From Rotaria sordida (lineage: Eukaryota > Rotifera > Eurotatoria > Philodinida > Philodinidae), in the NCBI GenBank assembly GCA_905250125.1, contig CAJNOL010001240.1, positions 1 through 64,000 of the forward strand: 64,000 bases of DNA, written 5' to 3'. The notes under the pieces were generated by a model. That model made no database searches. It was not told where the DNA came from and saw only the letters and a program-made list of their open reading frames with translations. The position numbers and the translations under genes were made by a program. Each line of letters starts with the position of its first letter. The first letter of the stretch is position 1. This document shows, piece after piece, positions 12,901 to 24,132 of the stretch.

Positions 12901-15293
12901 CATGTGCAGCTCTCGGTAAATTAGGTGAAAAGGCAGCAACGAGTGAGGTGATCATTCGATTGGTGATTGCACTTGGGGATAGTGACAACTATGTCCGGAG
13001 TAGTGCATGTGAAGCTCTCTGTCGATTAGGTGAAAAGGCAGCAACGAGTGAGGTGATCAGTGGATTGGTGATTGCACTTGGGGATAGTGAGCAGATTGTC
13101 CGGAGTAGTGCACGTCGAGCTCTCGGTGAATTAGGTGAAAAGGCAGCAACGAGTGAGGTGATCAGTGGATTGGTGATTGCACTAGGGGATGGTGATGAGA
13201 ATGTCCGGAGTAGTGCACGTCGAGCTCTCGGTGAATTAGGCGAAAAGGCAGCAACGAGTGAGGTAATCAGTGGATTGGTGATTGCACTTGTGGATAGTGA
13301 TAAGTATATCCGGAGTAGTGCATGTGAAGCTCTAGGTGAATTAGATGAAAAGGCAGCAACGAGTGAGGTGATCAGTCGATTGGTGATTGCACTTGTGGAT
13401 AGTGATAAGTATGTCCGGAGTAGTGCATGTCGAGCTCTCGGTCGATTAGGTGAAAAGGCAGCAACGAGTGAGGTGATCAGTGGATTGGTGATTGGACTGA
13501 GGGATAGTGAGGAGGTTGTCCGGAGTAGTGCATGTGAAGCTCTCGGTGAATTAGGTGAAAAGGCAGCAACGAGTGAGGTGATCAGTCGATTGGTGATTGC
13601 ACTTGGGAGTAGTGATAAGTATGTCTGGAGTAGTGCATATCGTGTTCTCTATCGATTAGGTGAAAAGGCAGCAACGAGTGAGGTGATCAGTCGATTGATG
13701 ATTGCACTTGGGAATAGTGATAAGTATGTCCGGAGTAGTGCATGTCGAGCTCTCGGTCGATTAGGTGAAAAGGCAGCAACGAGTGAGGTGATCAGTGGAT
13801 TGATGATTGCACTAGAGGATAGCGATGAGCATGTCCGGTGGAGTGCATATCGAGCTCTCGCTCGATTAGGTGAAAAGGCAGCAACGAGTGAGATAATCAG
13901 TGGATTGTTGATTGCACTAGGGGATAGTGACGAGGTTGTCCGGAGTAGTGCATGTGAAGCTCTCGGTCAATTAGGTGAAAAGGCAGCAACGAGTGAGGTG
14001 ATCATTCGATTGGTGAATGCACTTGGAGATAATGAAACGTATGTCCGGAGTAGTGCATGTGAAGCTCTCGGTCAATTAGGTGAAAAGGCAGCAACGAGTG
14101 AGGTGATCAGTCGATTGATGATTGCACTTGGGAATAGTGATGAGAATGTCCGGAGTAGTGCATGTCGAGCTCTCGGTCGATTAGGTGAAAAGGCAGCAAC
14201 GAGTGAGGTGATCAGTGGATTGGTGATTGCACTTGGGGATAATGATAAGTATGTCCGGAGTGGTGCACGTGAAGCTCTCGGTGAATTAGGTGAAAAGGCA
14301 GCAACGAGTGAGGTGATCAGTCGATTGGTGATTGCACTTGGGGATAGTGATAAGTATGTCCGGGGTAGTGCATGTCGAGCTCTCGGTCGATTAGGTGAAA
14401 AGGTAGCAACGAGTGAGGTGATCAGTGGGTTGGTGATTGCACTAGGGGATAGTGAGGAGAATGTCCGGAGTAGTGCATGTGAAGCTCTCGTGAAATTAGG
14501 TGAAAAGGCAGCAACGAGTGAGGTGATCAGTGGATTGGTGATTGCACTAGGGAATAGTGATAAGTATGTCCGGAGTAGTGCATATGAAGCTCTTGTGAAA
14601 TTAGGTGAAAAGGCAGCAACGAGTGAGGTGATCAGTGGATTGGTGATTGTACTAGGGAATAGTGATAAGTATGTCCGGAGTAGTGCATATGAAGCTCTTG
14701 TGAAATTAGGTGAAAAGGCAGCAACGGGTGAGGTAATCAGTGGATTGGTGATTGCACTTGGGGATAGTAATGAGTATGTTCGGAGTAGTGCATGTCGAGC
14801 TGTCGTTGAATTAGGTGAAAAAGCAGCAACGAGTGAGGTGATCAGTCGATTGGTGATTGGAGTTGGGGATAGTTATTCGGATGTTCAGAAGAGTTCATGT
14901 AGGGCTTTGGAGAAGCTTGTTAGCTTATATTGGATCAGACGATTGCAAGAGAATCGGATTTCTGATGTTTATGACTGTGGGAGGGATGAGAGCTGCGTGC
15001 ATGAAAATTTAGGTCTTGGTATAAAGCTGCTGAAATGTTTTCTACAGCTGGAGGATCTTTTTTTGGTTGATCTATTCATCTATGTGATGCTTTGGGAGGA
15101 ATATGGTGTTGTAATTGTCGAAGACAGGATAGTTGTGTATGGGAAAAGGGAGATGGTGGAGGTGGAGGTTCGTAATAGTAAGATTCGCGAGGAGCTTCTA
15201 AACGGTTTTCGCCGTCTATTTGAAAAAGTACACGGTTCTGTTGCAAATGCACGCAGTATGTTAGACGGGATGCGAAAGTTGAGTAATAGTTAG
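9923..15293 (+). CDS. TIR-NACHT-HEAT repeat STAND receptor (NLR-like)
   Basis: Two exons: 9923-10044 and 10106-15293, with a 61-nt phase-2 GT-AG intron. They give about 1,769 codons as assembled. The frame is open upstream to an acceptor at 9894, so an earlier exon may exist. Residues 1-110 form a TIR domain (HIMLSYNW start; VWFDAN; ENAVVVCCFITSDYEKS). The putative NADase glutamate is in SMNCKLELQYA (about Glu69). A NACHT NTPase follows: Walker A GRAGIGKTT at about 240-248, Walker B LLWLLDGYDE, sensor-like ITSRPYF. A winged-helix-like segment ends at about 700. The C-terminal half is about 25 copies of a 35-aa HEAT/armadillo-type unit, then a unique tail of about 130 aa. This is STAND receptor architecture: ligand binding by repeats, nucleotide-driven oligomerisation, TIR signalling or NAD+ cleavage. 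It is inferred to be a cytosolic innate-immune sensor; the ligand is unknown. A 10-N gap lies in the first repeats, so copy number is provisional. Confidence 0.9.
12185..14895 (+). repeat. Tandem 105-nt HEAT-coding array, about 25 copies
   Basis: The word GCAACGAGTGAGGTGATC recurs at exact 105-nt spacing (e.g. 12306, 12411). Each unit encodes 35 residues: a fixed core (LGEKAATSEVIS, then ALG-S-D, then VRSSA) with variable positions between. Units are very similar in DNA, including silent sites, which points to recent duplication or gene conversion. Variation is concentrated at a few codons: CGA/GAA/GCA before GCTCTC, GGA/CGA in ISGL/ISRL, and GACGAGGTT, GATAAGTAT or GATGAGAAT before GTCC. The reading frame is kept throughout. 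The array is coding, not satellite DNA. Confidence 0.95.
12212..12315. other. 10-N assembly gap flanked by an identical 47-nt sequence
   Basis: The 47 nt at 12212-12258 are repeated exactly at 12269-12315, directly on either side of Ns 12259-12268. Removing the Ns and one copy (57 nt, 19 codons) keeps both the reading frame and the 35-residue repeat register. An unmerged contig overlap is therefore the simplest reading. Because this lies in a tandem array, hidden extra units cannot be excluded. Confidence 0.85.
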
Positions 15294-16364
15294 TTAAGTA
15301 ATGATAGGTTAAGCCAGGCGGAAAAGTTTCACTTTCAGATAAAAGGTGCTGAAATTAAAACGTTTTAAACTCATATTTGCACTAGGAATAGACCTCGATG
15401 AACCTTGATCGCAAGAACCAAGTCGATGAGAATCAATTAGAAATGCACGATAGCTATGAGTGAAGCACTATCTTGACATTGTGATAGTGATAACTCGCTG
15501 ATGAGGGAAGACTTATTTTGTCACAGGCCTTTTTTTTCAAGAGGTGAACGTTGCAACTATCGAGAGGTGAAAGAAGGAGTAGCGGTAAGGCCACTTTTCT
15601 GATCACAATATTTTCACGAAATAAATATACGAGGATAACTAGTTTGAGATGAGTTACAAATGTGCCATAGTCATTTCGTTCGAAGTGACAATCAAGTTTT
15701 TTATTGTTGTGCCCTCCACAGGGTTACGAAAAACGTTTTTCAAAGTTATTTTTTTACAAGTAACTAGGATTATCAAGTCGCGTATGGTGATCATGAATAT
15801 CGCTATTTCAAAATTCAATAATGTAGTTATGGAGAGTAAGTCGATTATTATTTATATCCTGAGTTTACAGTCTAGGCTGAGTTTTTGACCCTCCTCTTTG
15901 AGATACTAACATATAACATATACAAAGGTGTGTTTTTATGATGGAAATTCAATGGCTCTATGTAAATCAGAACGAATAGAGTTCATTGAAAGTGCACAAT
16001 TGTTGAGAACAGGGAAATACGACAAAGGTGACGATAAACTTAGCATAGACATATCTTTTTTCCACTGATTCTAGTGTATTGAATAGTTTTGAGCATAACC
16101 GAGGTTATATCAGTTCGATGCAGTTTTTCGTGCTCTATCAAAGTATGGAACTGAATTTAGGAAAAGAAGCTGATATCAGGTTTCAAAGTGCGATGTATGA
16201 GTAAAAATATTCTATGGTCATTATTATTAATCGATATTTTCGTCTTTCTCATCAATGTTAGTCAAGTCTTTTTCTACTCATTTGTCTTGGAAATATATGC
16301 TTAGCTAGTTTTACTAGAGTGCACGAAAAGCTTTAGCCACAAAGAACAGTTGGTTTTCTAGATG
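15294..16364. other. 3' flank of the receptor gene, no supported gene
   Basis: Only short frames without domains. The frame 15649-15888 (79 codons) is hydrophobic and not recognised. No polyadenylation site is assigned because AATAAA-like words are common by chance in DNA this AT-rich. Confidence 0.45.
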
Positions 16365-16927
16365 CTATCGTGCGTTTGATAATTCACTGACCAAAAAGAA
16401 AATTCAATATCCCAACCATTTCTCAACCAAATCGAGCATTTTTCTTTTAAATGAAAGAGAAATGTTCAAAGTTTATATCTATAAAGACATGCCTAGAGAG
16501 ATCCTTTTTTATGTATTACTATTGACCTCAACACAAGAATTTTACTTTTTTACAGATAGAGAAAAAAACAATACACAACAAAGGATCTCCCTAGGCTTGT
16601 CTTTACGAATATAAAGTTTGAACATACCTCTATCATTGATAAAAAAAATCAGCTCGTTTGCCTGAGCCGTAATGGAGATATTCATTTTTTTTTTGGCAAA
16701 ATGACTTTTGCTCCACGCCGTATATTGGTTTTTCTCCTATCTGTGAAAAAGTAAAATTCTTGTGTTGAGGTCAATAGTAATACATAAAAAAGGATCTCTC
16801 TAGGCATGTCTTTATAGATATAAACTTTGAACATTTCTCTTTCATTTAAAAAAAAATGCTCGATTTGGTTGAGAAATGGTTGAGATATTGAATTTTCTTT
16901 TTGGTCAGTGAATTATCAAACGCACGG
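16365..16927. mobile_element. Foldback element with ~195-nt inverted arms
   Basis: The left arm begins CGTGCGTTTGATAATTCACT at 16369. The right arm ends at 16926 with the reverse complement of the same sequence. The arms pair over about 195 nt with few mismatches (left about 16369-16565, right about 16730-16926). Between them lies a diverged third copy of the arm interior (about 16580-16655: GGATCTCCCTAGGCTTGTCT) in right-arm orientation. The word TAGATG occurs just outside both ends (16359-16364 and 16928-16933) and may be a target-site duplication. There is no coding capacity, so it would be a non-autonomous DNA element. Confidence 0.8.
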
Positions 16928-19900
16928 TAGATGGAGAGTAACTGCACATATTTTACAAGGAACCCGGAAAAATCAGTGCCATTGAGAACCTTATAACTTA
17001 GGAAGGACACTCTCATTTAGACTGAAACTTTCAGTGCATTATGCAGATCGTGAGACCTCTTCATTGGTTAAGTTTAAGGTTAAAATTCGAACATTCGATT
17101 TTTCTTGATAAATCCTAACATCGGTCAAAAAATCATTGAAGTAATGGTAATTCCAGAGGAAGAGACTATGGAGACCGATCCATTTGGAGTTCTTATAATT
17201 ATAGTAAACCCTACTTAATAGAGTAGTTTCTATCTAAAAAGCAATTTATCATAGATGATAATTGACTCACAAATATCATATGTTGTACAAATATGAAATC
17301 AGTTTACTCCTTCTTAGACTATATCACACTTACGCTGCTGTTGTGACTAAATGGAGTAAACAATATTCGGTGCCAAATGTGGAAGCAAACTATCTCAGCA
17401 TGTTTCCAAGATAAATGAATAGAAAAAGATTTGAGTAATATTGATGAAAAACTCGAAAATAGCGATTAATTATACGGAAAATTGGATATTTTTGCTCGTA
17501 TATCGTACTTTTGAAGCTGATGATATTATCAAGATCCCATTGATTACGAAACTGTCCTGTGAAAAGCTATTCTGCGAGCTATATCTCGATTCTAGATTGA
17601 ACTTCATTTCCAAAAAAATTGTAACATAAATTTCTGGGTTCAGGAGAACTGATGACTACTACTGTCAACTAAATTGGTTGAGATCGACCCGTGTTATCAA
17701 CATTTTAGATTAAAGACTAAGCCTTATTCGCTGGCAGATGTAATCCAGTGTGGAAACCAAAACTCCGTTATTTCAAAGCAACTTCCTGCCAAACTTTGTA
17801 TACAGATAGTTGCAATGTTGGACTTTTGAAAAGAAAGCTGCACAAAAATAAATGTCCGAAAATGAACGAGATATAGTCGTGCGAATATGAAGATAGTGTT
17901 CGATTCATAACCCTAGTGTATTTCGACCGATTGAAGTTAGGTTAGTGCTTCTGATCTGGTTCATCGAGCTTCATTTCTAATGAAAATATGAGACCAAATG
18001 ATTAAGGTCCAGGTACTTTTTATCTGATAGCAGAACTTTTTGCGCCTAGTGTGAGTTGTAAGATCATCTGCAGTTGTTTCGAGTAATGCTTCGGCCAGTT
18101 TTTATCATACGTAGAGAAGGAAATTATTGTTGTTTTTGTCTCATTCGATCATGGATCGGTTAGTTACATGATATACTGCTACTGTTCATTTAGAAACGAT
18201 TAGGCAATTTATATTTTGTTTAGTGTTATTTGGTTTTTTTTGTGAGGAACGAAGTAATCGTGTAAGTGTCTTTTTTCTGTCGAGTCTGCGAAAAGTTGCT
18301 GCCTTATTCGTTTCACCCGAGGGACGGTCTGAAATATCATTGAATATTCGTAAATTGAACGATAGGAAGCACGGAATAGTAATGATATGTGATGTTTCAG
18401 ACGTAATCTTACTTATAGCTGAATAAGTTTTGCTGTATGCCACTATATAGTCTTTAACTGATCGCTTTGTACTGTATTCAGTATCTTCTTTTGAATTAGT
18501 ATTTCCGAAAATGATATCAATGAAAAAACGAGAGTTCTTTAGAGTTCACTTCGAGTGTTCTGATGATTGATTGCGCCTCACTCCGTAGTCTGATTTTCAC
18601 TTAACAAATATGTCATTGCCTTTTTTTGTCCACGCTGAATGTATTGCTTTTTCTGTAATAAAATTTGTGGCACGGAAGTTCGAATACGCAGTTTTTTTAT
18701 TTTCAATGAAACTCGTTGGACAATCCAGCTGTTGGATAGTAAGAAAAAAGAAGAATGAGGAGCAATGATGAATGACTTAAGAAAGGGTCTCGTGAATGTT
18801 TCCTAAGCATGAAACAAATCTGGCATTTTTGGTCTTTTAAATTGAAGTCTAATGATCTGATCCGTTTTCGAAAGAGAACCCGCTTTTGAAAGACGGATAT
18901 CTGATAGTATTCTTTTGATCTGAATTTTCTCACACCAAAAAGAAGATGTGTTCAATAACCTCATCTCAATATCTTTCATAAGATTCAAAGTTTCTTTTAC
19001 AATTATTTCGATTGCAGTACGTTCTTCTTGTTCATTGCTATGAATTTTAGCAGGGATGTCCACTCAAATACCAAATTTTAGTGTGAAATTGTATTTTTTT
19101 CAAGTAAGGTTGTTACATTTTACAATGACTACGTTGATGAAAGTCGGCGAGAGACTAACAATATCGCAGCAATACGAGATATAATTTCTCTTCTTCGAGT
19201 CAGAATTGAGTATGAAACGACTCGAAATTGATGGATTAGTTATTAAAAGTAAGAAATACGAATTTGAATATGATCATTTTGCTAATTGTTGTGCTCATCT
19301 ATCATCATTGATATAGACACTTTGTGAACTCAGTGTTCATAGCTTCAATATTAAACATTACAATGGATCAATACCACATCAATTTCGCCGAGAGATACCG
19401 CAGTGATGATACAGTGAATAGAAAATCGTTGAAAATAAGCGATGCTTATGTCTTATTATCTTCAAAATTAACACGATCAATCGGTATCGATGTTAATGAG
19501 ATGAATGACGATAGGCAAAGACTAATTTCATTCCATGCATTTGGATCGACCTCATACAGATCCATCGAACGCAAATTCAAAAATCTATTTGTGTCTACGA
19601 TAAAGTGAAACAAACATGCAATTGTAGTCTGAAAATATTAGTGGAACAGTACTGATCTGACACCAGACGAAATTGAGTTGATTCTTGCTTTGAATAACAG
19701 AAAATAAAAGTCAAGTTCACAATGAAAAAAAATGCTCACAGTTCCATGAGGTAGCTTGTTAATTGTACATATCAATGTAACCTGTCAGTGACGAAAACAT
19801 GATCGAAAATAAATCAATGAATTTGACAGGTAACTTGCTCAGACAGTCCATCTTATGTTTTGCTCTCTCAATGATTCTATGTTGAACGGTATGCATCTGT

Positions 19901-20600
19901 CTAAATGTGACAGAAGTTAACAACTAACTGCATACAAACCTTTCATGTCCAATTAAATTCTAGCGATTACGACATGATTTTGAATTTTCGTAGGTATCGA
20001 TTCTCAGTTCAATACTATTTCATTAGAAAAGTGCTTTTCTGAGGGTGTGGATGTGTATGTGACCAAGAGTCTTTTCTTCACCCCTACCCAAACCTACTCA
20101 AAGTCGTATGGATTCAAAGATTGCTATTGTTCTTGTCAATGGAGTTTCCGATCATATTTCATATTCCTACATACCTGACGGCAAATAACTGTCATGTGAT
20201 GAAGCTGAAACATGGTTCATATTGATTTCTCTATCATAGGTTATCTTTCTGTTCAAGGAAAGAATTACATCAAACCTTGGTGTTCATTGAGGTGAGGCCT
20301 GCGGACCAGGTAACAATTCCATTTAAAACTGGATGATTCTGTTAGAAATCGAATCAATGTAGAACTGAAAAATCAATTGTTCTTCATATAAGATGTACGC
20401 TTTGAGAGTTTTAATGTTTAAACACTGTTGTTTTGGTTACAAAAGGTAAATAAACTCCAATTAAACAATTCTTTTTTCATTATTATAAGAAAAAAAAGAG
20501 CACTCTTCAGCTACAGTCGTTTCTTAAACGCTAGATCACCATTTAGTAGGTTTTTTTCGGATCTCTTTCTCTTTGTTCATCCCCAGCTCTAAATTATTAA
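16928..20600. other. Long gene-poor region
   Basis: No recognised gene. Two frames look slightly more protein-like than background: 18803-19063 on the minus strand (86 codons, charged, e.g. EEERTAIEIIVKETLNL-type helix) and 19324-19608 on the plus strand (94 codons, e.g. MDQYHINFAERYRSDDT). Neither could be assigned to a family or extended by splicing. Words such as GAGGGTGTGGATGTGTATG (near 20041) recall degenerate telomere units but are too short to call. Confidence 0.4.
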
Positions 20601-20669
20601 CAGTTGCAGAATGTCTAACAAACAGAATTCATCATTTTGTAAACTTATGTATTTTTTTTATAAAAGATG

Positions 20670-21200
20670 ATCATTATACATTAGAATTCTGTTTTTTGCT
20701 TTTTGAATTCTCAATTAAATTCTATACTTCACAAAACAAAGTATATAGGAGATGGCAATGCAAGGATAGCACTATCCTATTCTGGTCTGTTGATATTCTA
20801 CTTAAAATTCTGTAGAATTCTATGTTCTCGAAGACAATGTACATAAGTGTTGCTGATTATTCGACATTAGAATTCTGTTCTAATCTCTTTATATTCCAGT
20901 TACAATTCTGTATGCAGAGATGGCATTATAAAATACTCCTATCCTTCTACACGGTTTGTCTTCTGTTTATATTCTACTGTTTTTTTTTAAATTCTTCATT
21001 AGAATTTCTTACTTGTTCGAGATATACAACTGTAGTATGCTCATTCGGAGTTTGACTTCTTTCACTAGTAATAGAATTCTACTAACACATCCACAGCTAC
21101 TTCTAAGTTCATATGCGACATTTTGTTTACTATGGACAAGTCTACAAAATTCTGAATTCTGATTGGTAGGCATTCCACAGGTCCTCGAGAATTCTATATA
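20670..21200. repeat. AATTCT-rich diverged tandem duplication
   Basis: TTAGAATTCTG and AATTCT recur more than ten times. The block at about 20675-20830 (ACATTAGAATTCTGTT ... GGAGATGGCAATGC ... CTATCC ... ATATTCTACT) is matched in order by about 20865-21005 (ACATTAGAATTCTGTT ... GAGATGGCATTAT ... CTATCC ... ATATTCTACT). This suggests an old direct duplication of about 150-190 nt. Frames across it are low-complexity Phe/Leu/Ser strings and are not taken as genes. Confidence 0.55.
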
Positions 21201-23378
21201 CTCCGGCTTCTACTTTGCGTTAAATCATTTTTTCGTGCCTGAAGCAAACCTCAGAAATCGTGAAAAACTTTTGGTTGGATGTGGGTGTGCCAGGAATATT
21301 CTCTACACTTCATATTCACACGAAATTGTTAAAAAATAAATGTGATTAAAAAAAACATTGATTTTCCTTCATTTGTCATAGCCTTCACATTTATACATTG
21401 ATCTTGTTGAGTGAACACGATATTTTTTTTCATTGGATTTAGCCATTTGATTTTTATGTTATTTTTTATGAACTATTTCGTAATGGTTCATTTATTTTAA
21501 AACACAAAAGAATTTAAATTGCAAACGCTTATTGAATTGATGTCTTATCACTTTTTATTTTCGCTTCTTTTATTTTATTACTAAAATGAACTGGTTAAAC
21601 AACAGTTCATTCGAAAAACATTCATTTTTTTGAAGTAGTAAAAATCTTTCATATGACATTTTACTAATGATAACAATATTGAAAAAAAAACTCCTATCCA
21701 ACCTAACTTTTGTCATGTGATAAATTCATCATAGTATAATATTAGGCTTTATATTAAAATGAATGAAGTGAAAAAATAGAAAGAATAAAACGAAACAAAT
21801 AGAATCTAAACTAGTCCACATCATATGATGCTTATCGTCTTTTAAGACTAAATTATAGATAAAATTCGATAGTTTTCAATAGGTCTACATTTTTACAAAA
21901 AATAAGCATCATTAATAAAACCTAATGAGAATGACAGATATTACAAATTTTTAATTTGCAACTGTTTTACGCAAGCCACCTAATTGATTAGGATTCAATG
22001 AAGTTTTGATCTAATAGTGATAGTCGTCGTGATTTTCCATTATTATTAGCAGTGGCCAGAAAAGGCTATGCCATACCAACGACTAGTGCTTCGAAGAAAA
22101 GATTATTCAGCTCAACTGGATTGATATCTATTCAAAGATGAACGTATCTATCATCAAATCAAATGCTTAACATATTAATGCAATGAAAATATCGTCCTGA
22201 AAGATGTATTCTGCTAGGACGAGCTTTTTTATGACTTGCCCTTTGTGCAGCAAAACAGAATAACTAAGTGATAATGTTCTGCAAAATGCAGAGTAAGACA
22301 AGGCAAATTGTTCTGTGATGTTCTCGGTTTCGATTTTGATTAGGAAAGCTTTCATAAATTATTAACATAAACTTCTACATTTTACTAATCAACCTATTTA
22401 TTCTTTTTCGTAAAGTAAAGAAGAATGAAACTATTTTTGATATCGTAAATATATCGTTGAAATCTTATCCAAGAACAAACTCTTTGAAACAAAGGTACAC
22501 TCTTTCCAATTTAAATATTATGTCAAATCATTTGTAATTTTCTATAAAAATTAAATTAATCTTCCTGTTGATTATCAACTGTTTTTCTTGGCTACCATTG
22601 CAATACCCTTTTTGATAAACTAAATGATTTTTTTTTCTTGTGTTTTTGTTTTTCAAAAGTTTTGTTACTCTGATATGTCATTAAATAAATGAGAGAAAAA
22701 AATTCTATTTCTATAATTGATGATAAAGAATATTAAAATTTACCTAGTTCTTTTATACATTGGCTCAACATGTCATTTTATGCTTCTCCTTCGATGAAGT
22801 TATACAACTCAGATGGATTTTCCAACTTTTAAAATTCAATCCTCCAACTACAATATTTCTTGGAAGAAAACAACGATTTTTGTCAAAGAACCAGCTTTCA
22901 AAGGATTCTAATCACAAGTTATGAACCACCAAATTTGTTTAAAATGTAGATTTTTGCTCATTTTGAAAGAGTCATAAAAAGTTGTGAACTCAACGCTTTC
23001 AATTGAAAATTTTATCCTAAGTACAGAACTCATAGAGATATATATCCACAAAAAGTTTCAGCTCAATCGATCGAGTCGTTCTTGAGATATGTTTTCATCA
23101 AGACCTTCGTTAGTCACAATGTAGATTTTTAGTACTTTTCATAAAATATGCATAAAAAATTGAGTGTTCAATATTTTTCAAAACAACTTCATTTCCATTT
23201 AAGCAATCATGCCGAAGTTTTTTTTTTTCCTTCGTTTCAATTTATATCCTATCCATTGAAAAATTATCGCATAAAACAAATAAACAAACACTTTACACAT
23301 TAGAAATTTTATTTCAACAAAATAACAATTGCTTATTGATCACATAATTAATAAAAGAATTCTTTTTATCGAAATAAT
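21201..23378. other. AT-rich intergenic, no supported gene
   Basis: Nothing codes convincingly. GGATGTGGGTGTG near 21279 contains one exact TGTGGG unit. The segment 22800-23230 has a somewhat less extreme composition but stops in all frames. Confidence 0.45.
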
Positions 23379-24132
23379 TCAAAGAAGATGATCATCAAAT
23401 ATTCCATCAATATTATTATTATCGTCACTGTTATTAAAACTCGATAATTTTNNNNNNNNNNNNNNNNNNNNNNNNNNNNNNNNNNNNNNNNNNNNNNNNN
23501 NNNNNNNNNNNNNNNNNNNNNNNNNNNNNNNNNNNNNNNNNNNNNNNNNNNCATCAATATTATTATTATCGTCACTGTTATTAAAACTCGATAATTTTGA
23601 ACTATGATCAATTAAACTTAATGAATGTTCATCAATACCTTCATCTGTACTACTATTTATATCATTATCACTTTCATTTTCATCATCTAAATAAATTCCA
23701 TGTTCATGTAAATTACATATTAAATTTGTTAATGATAATCTAAACAAAAACAAAAAAATAGTGTTCTTTTCTTTTTGTATTGTAAAATAAATTCTTACCG
23801 TTTTAAACGAATATTTTTCATTATTGATTCAGATGTAGTTACATAATAATTATAGATATTTAAATTATTTTGTGATGGATCATTGTTTAAATCTGTTAAA
23901 GCTTGTTTAACATTATCTTCTAAAAACAAAACAAAACAATCAAATTATAATTAAATCTCACATATTTTTTTTTCTTTAACATAAAAGTGCTAAAAACAAG
24001 ATTAAAAAAAATATAAATTAAAATTTTCTACTTACTCATTTTAAAATATTCGTCAACTAATTGATTATGTTCGTTTTCAACTTGTCGAATTTGTTGAAGA
24101 AGTTCAGAAATTTCTTTTGTCATATTTTCCAT
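23379..24132 (-). CDS. Small coiled-coil/acidic protein, function unrecognised
   Basis: Three exons on the minus strand join in frame: 24132-24036, 23919-23799 and 23739-23379. Each intron has GTAAG at its donor and ends TTTAG or TTTTTAG. The N-terminus is a short amphipathic coiled-coil (MENMTKEISELLQQIRQVEN). Exon 2 is helical (VKQALTDLNNDPSQNNLNIY). The C-terminus is acidic and Ser/Asn-rich (DDENESDNDINSSTDEG) and ends FDDHLL. I do not recognise the family; the pattern fits a small subunit of a larger complex. Exon 3 contains the 100-N gap. If one 47-nt flank and the Ns are removed (147 nt) the frame stays open, giving about 143 aa. Confidence 0.65.
23405..23598. other. 100-N assembly gap flanked by an identical 47-nt sequence
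   Basis: The 47 nt at 23405-23451 recur exactly at 23552-23598 on either side of Ns 23452-23551. This sequence is not part of a repeat array, so a failed merge of overlapping contig ends is the best explanation. The gap probably hides no sequence. Confidence 0.9.

Noticed and set aside
12497..12988. Long minus-strand frames antisense to the HEAT array (also 12208-12414)
   Set aside because: They are the mirror of a repetitive coding frame with period 105 (divisible by three), giving a low-complexity Ser/Leu/Arg product. No independent support.
12185..14895. Regular 105-nt repeats that might be mistaken for a CRISPR or satellite array
   Set aside because: There are no unique spacers, the whole unit is coding and stays in frame, and it encodes a HEAT-type repeat.
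18186..18443. Frames on both strands at the same place (18186-18443 minus, 18223-18426 plus)
   Set aside because: Mutually exclusive overlap, no family match and no neighbouring exons.
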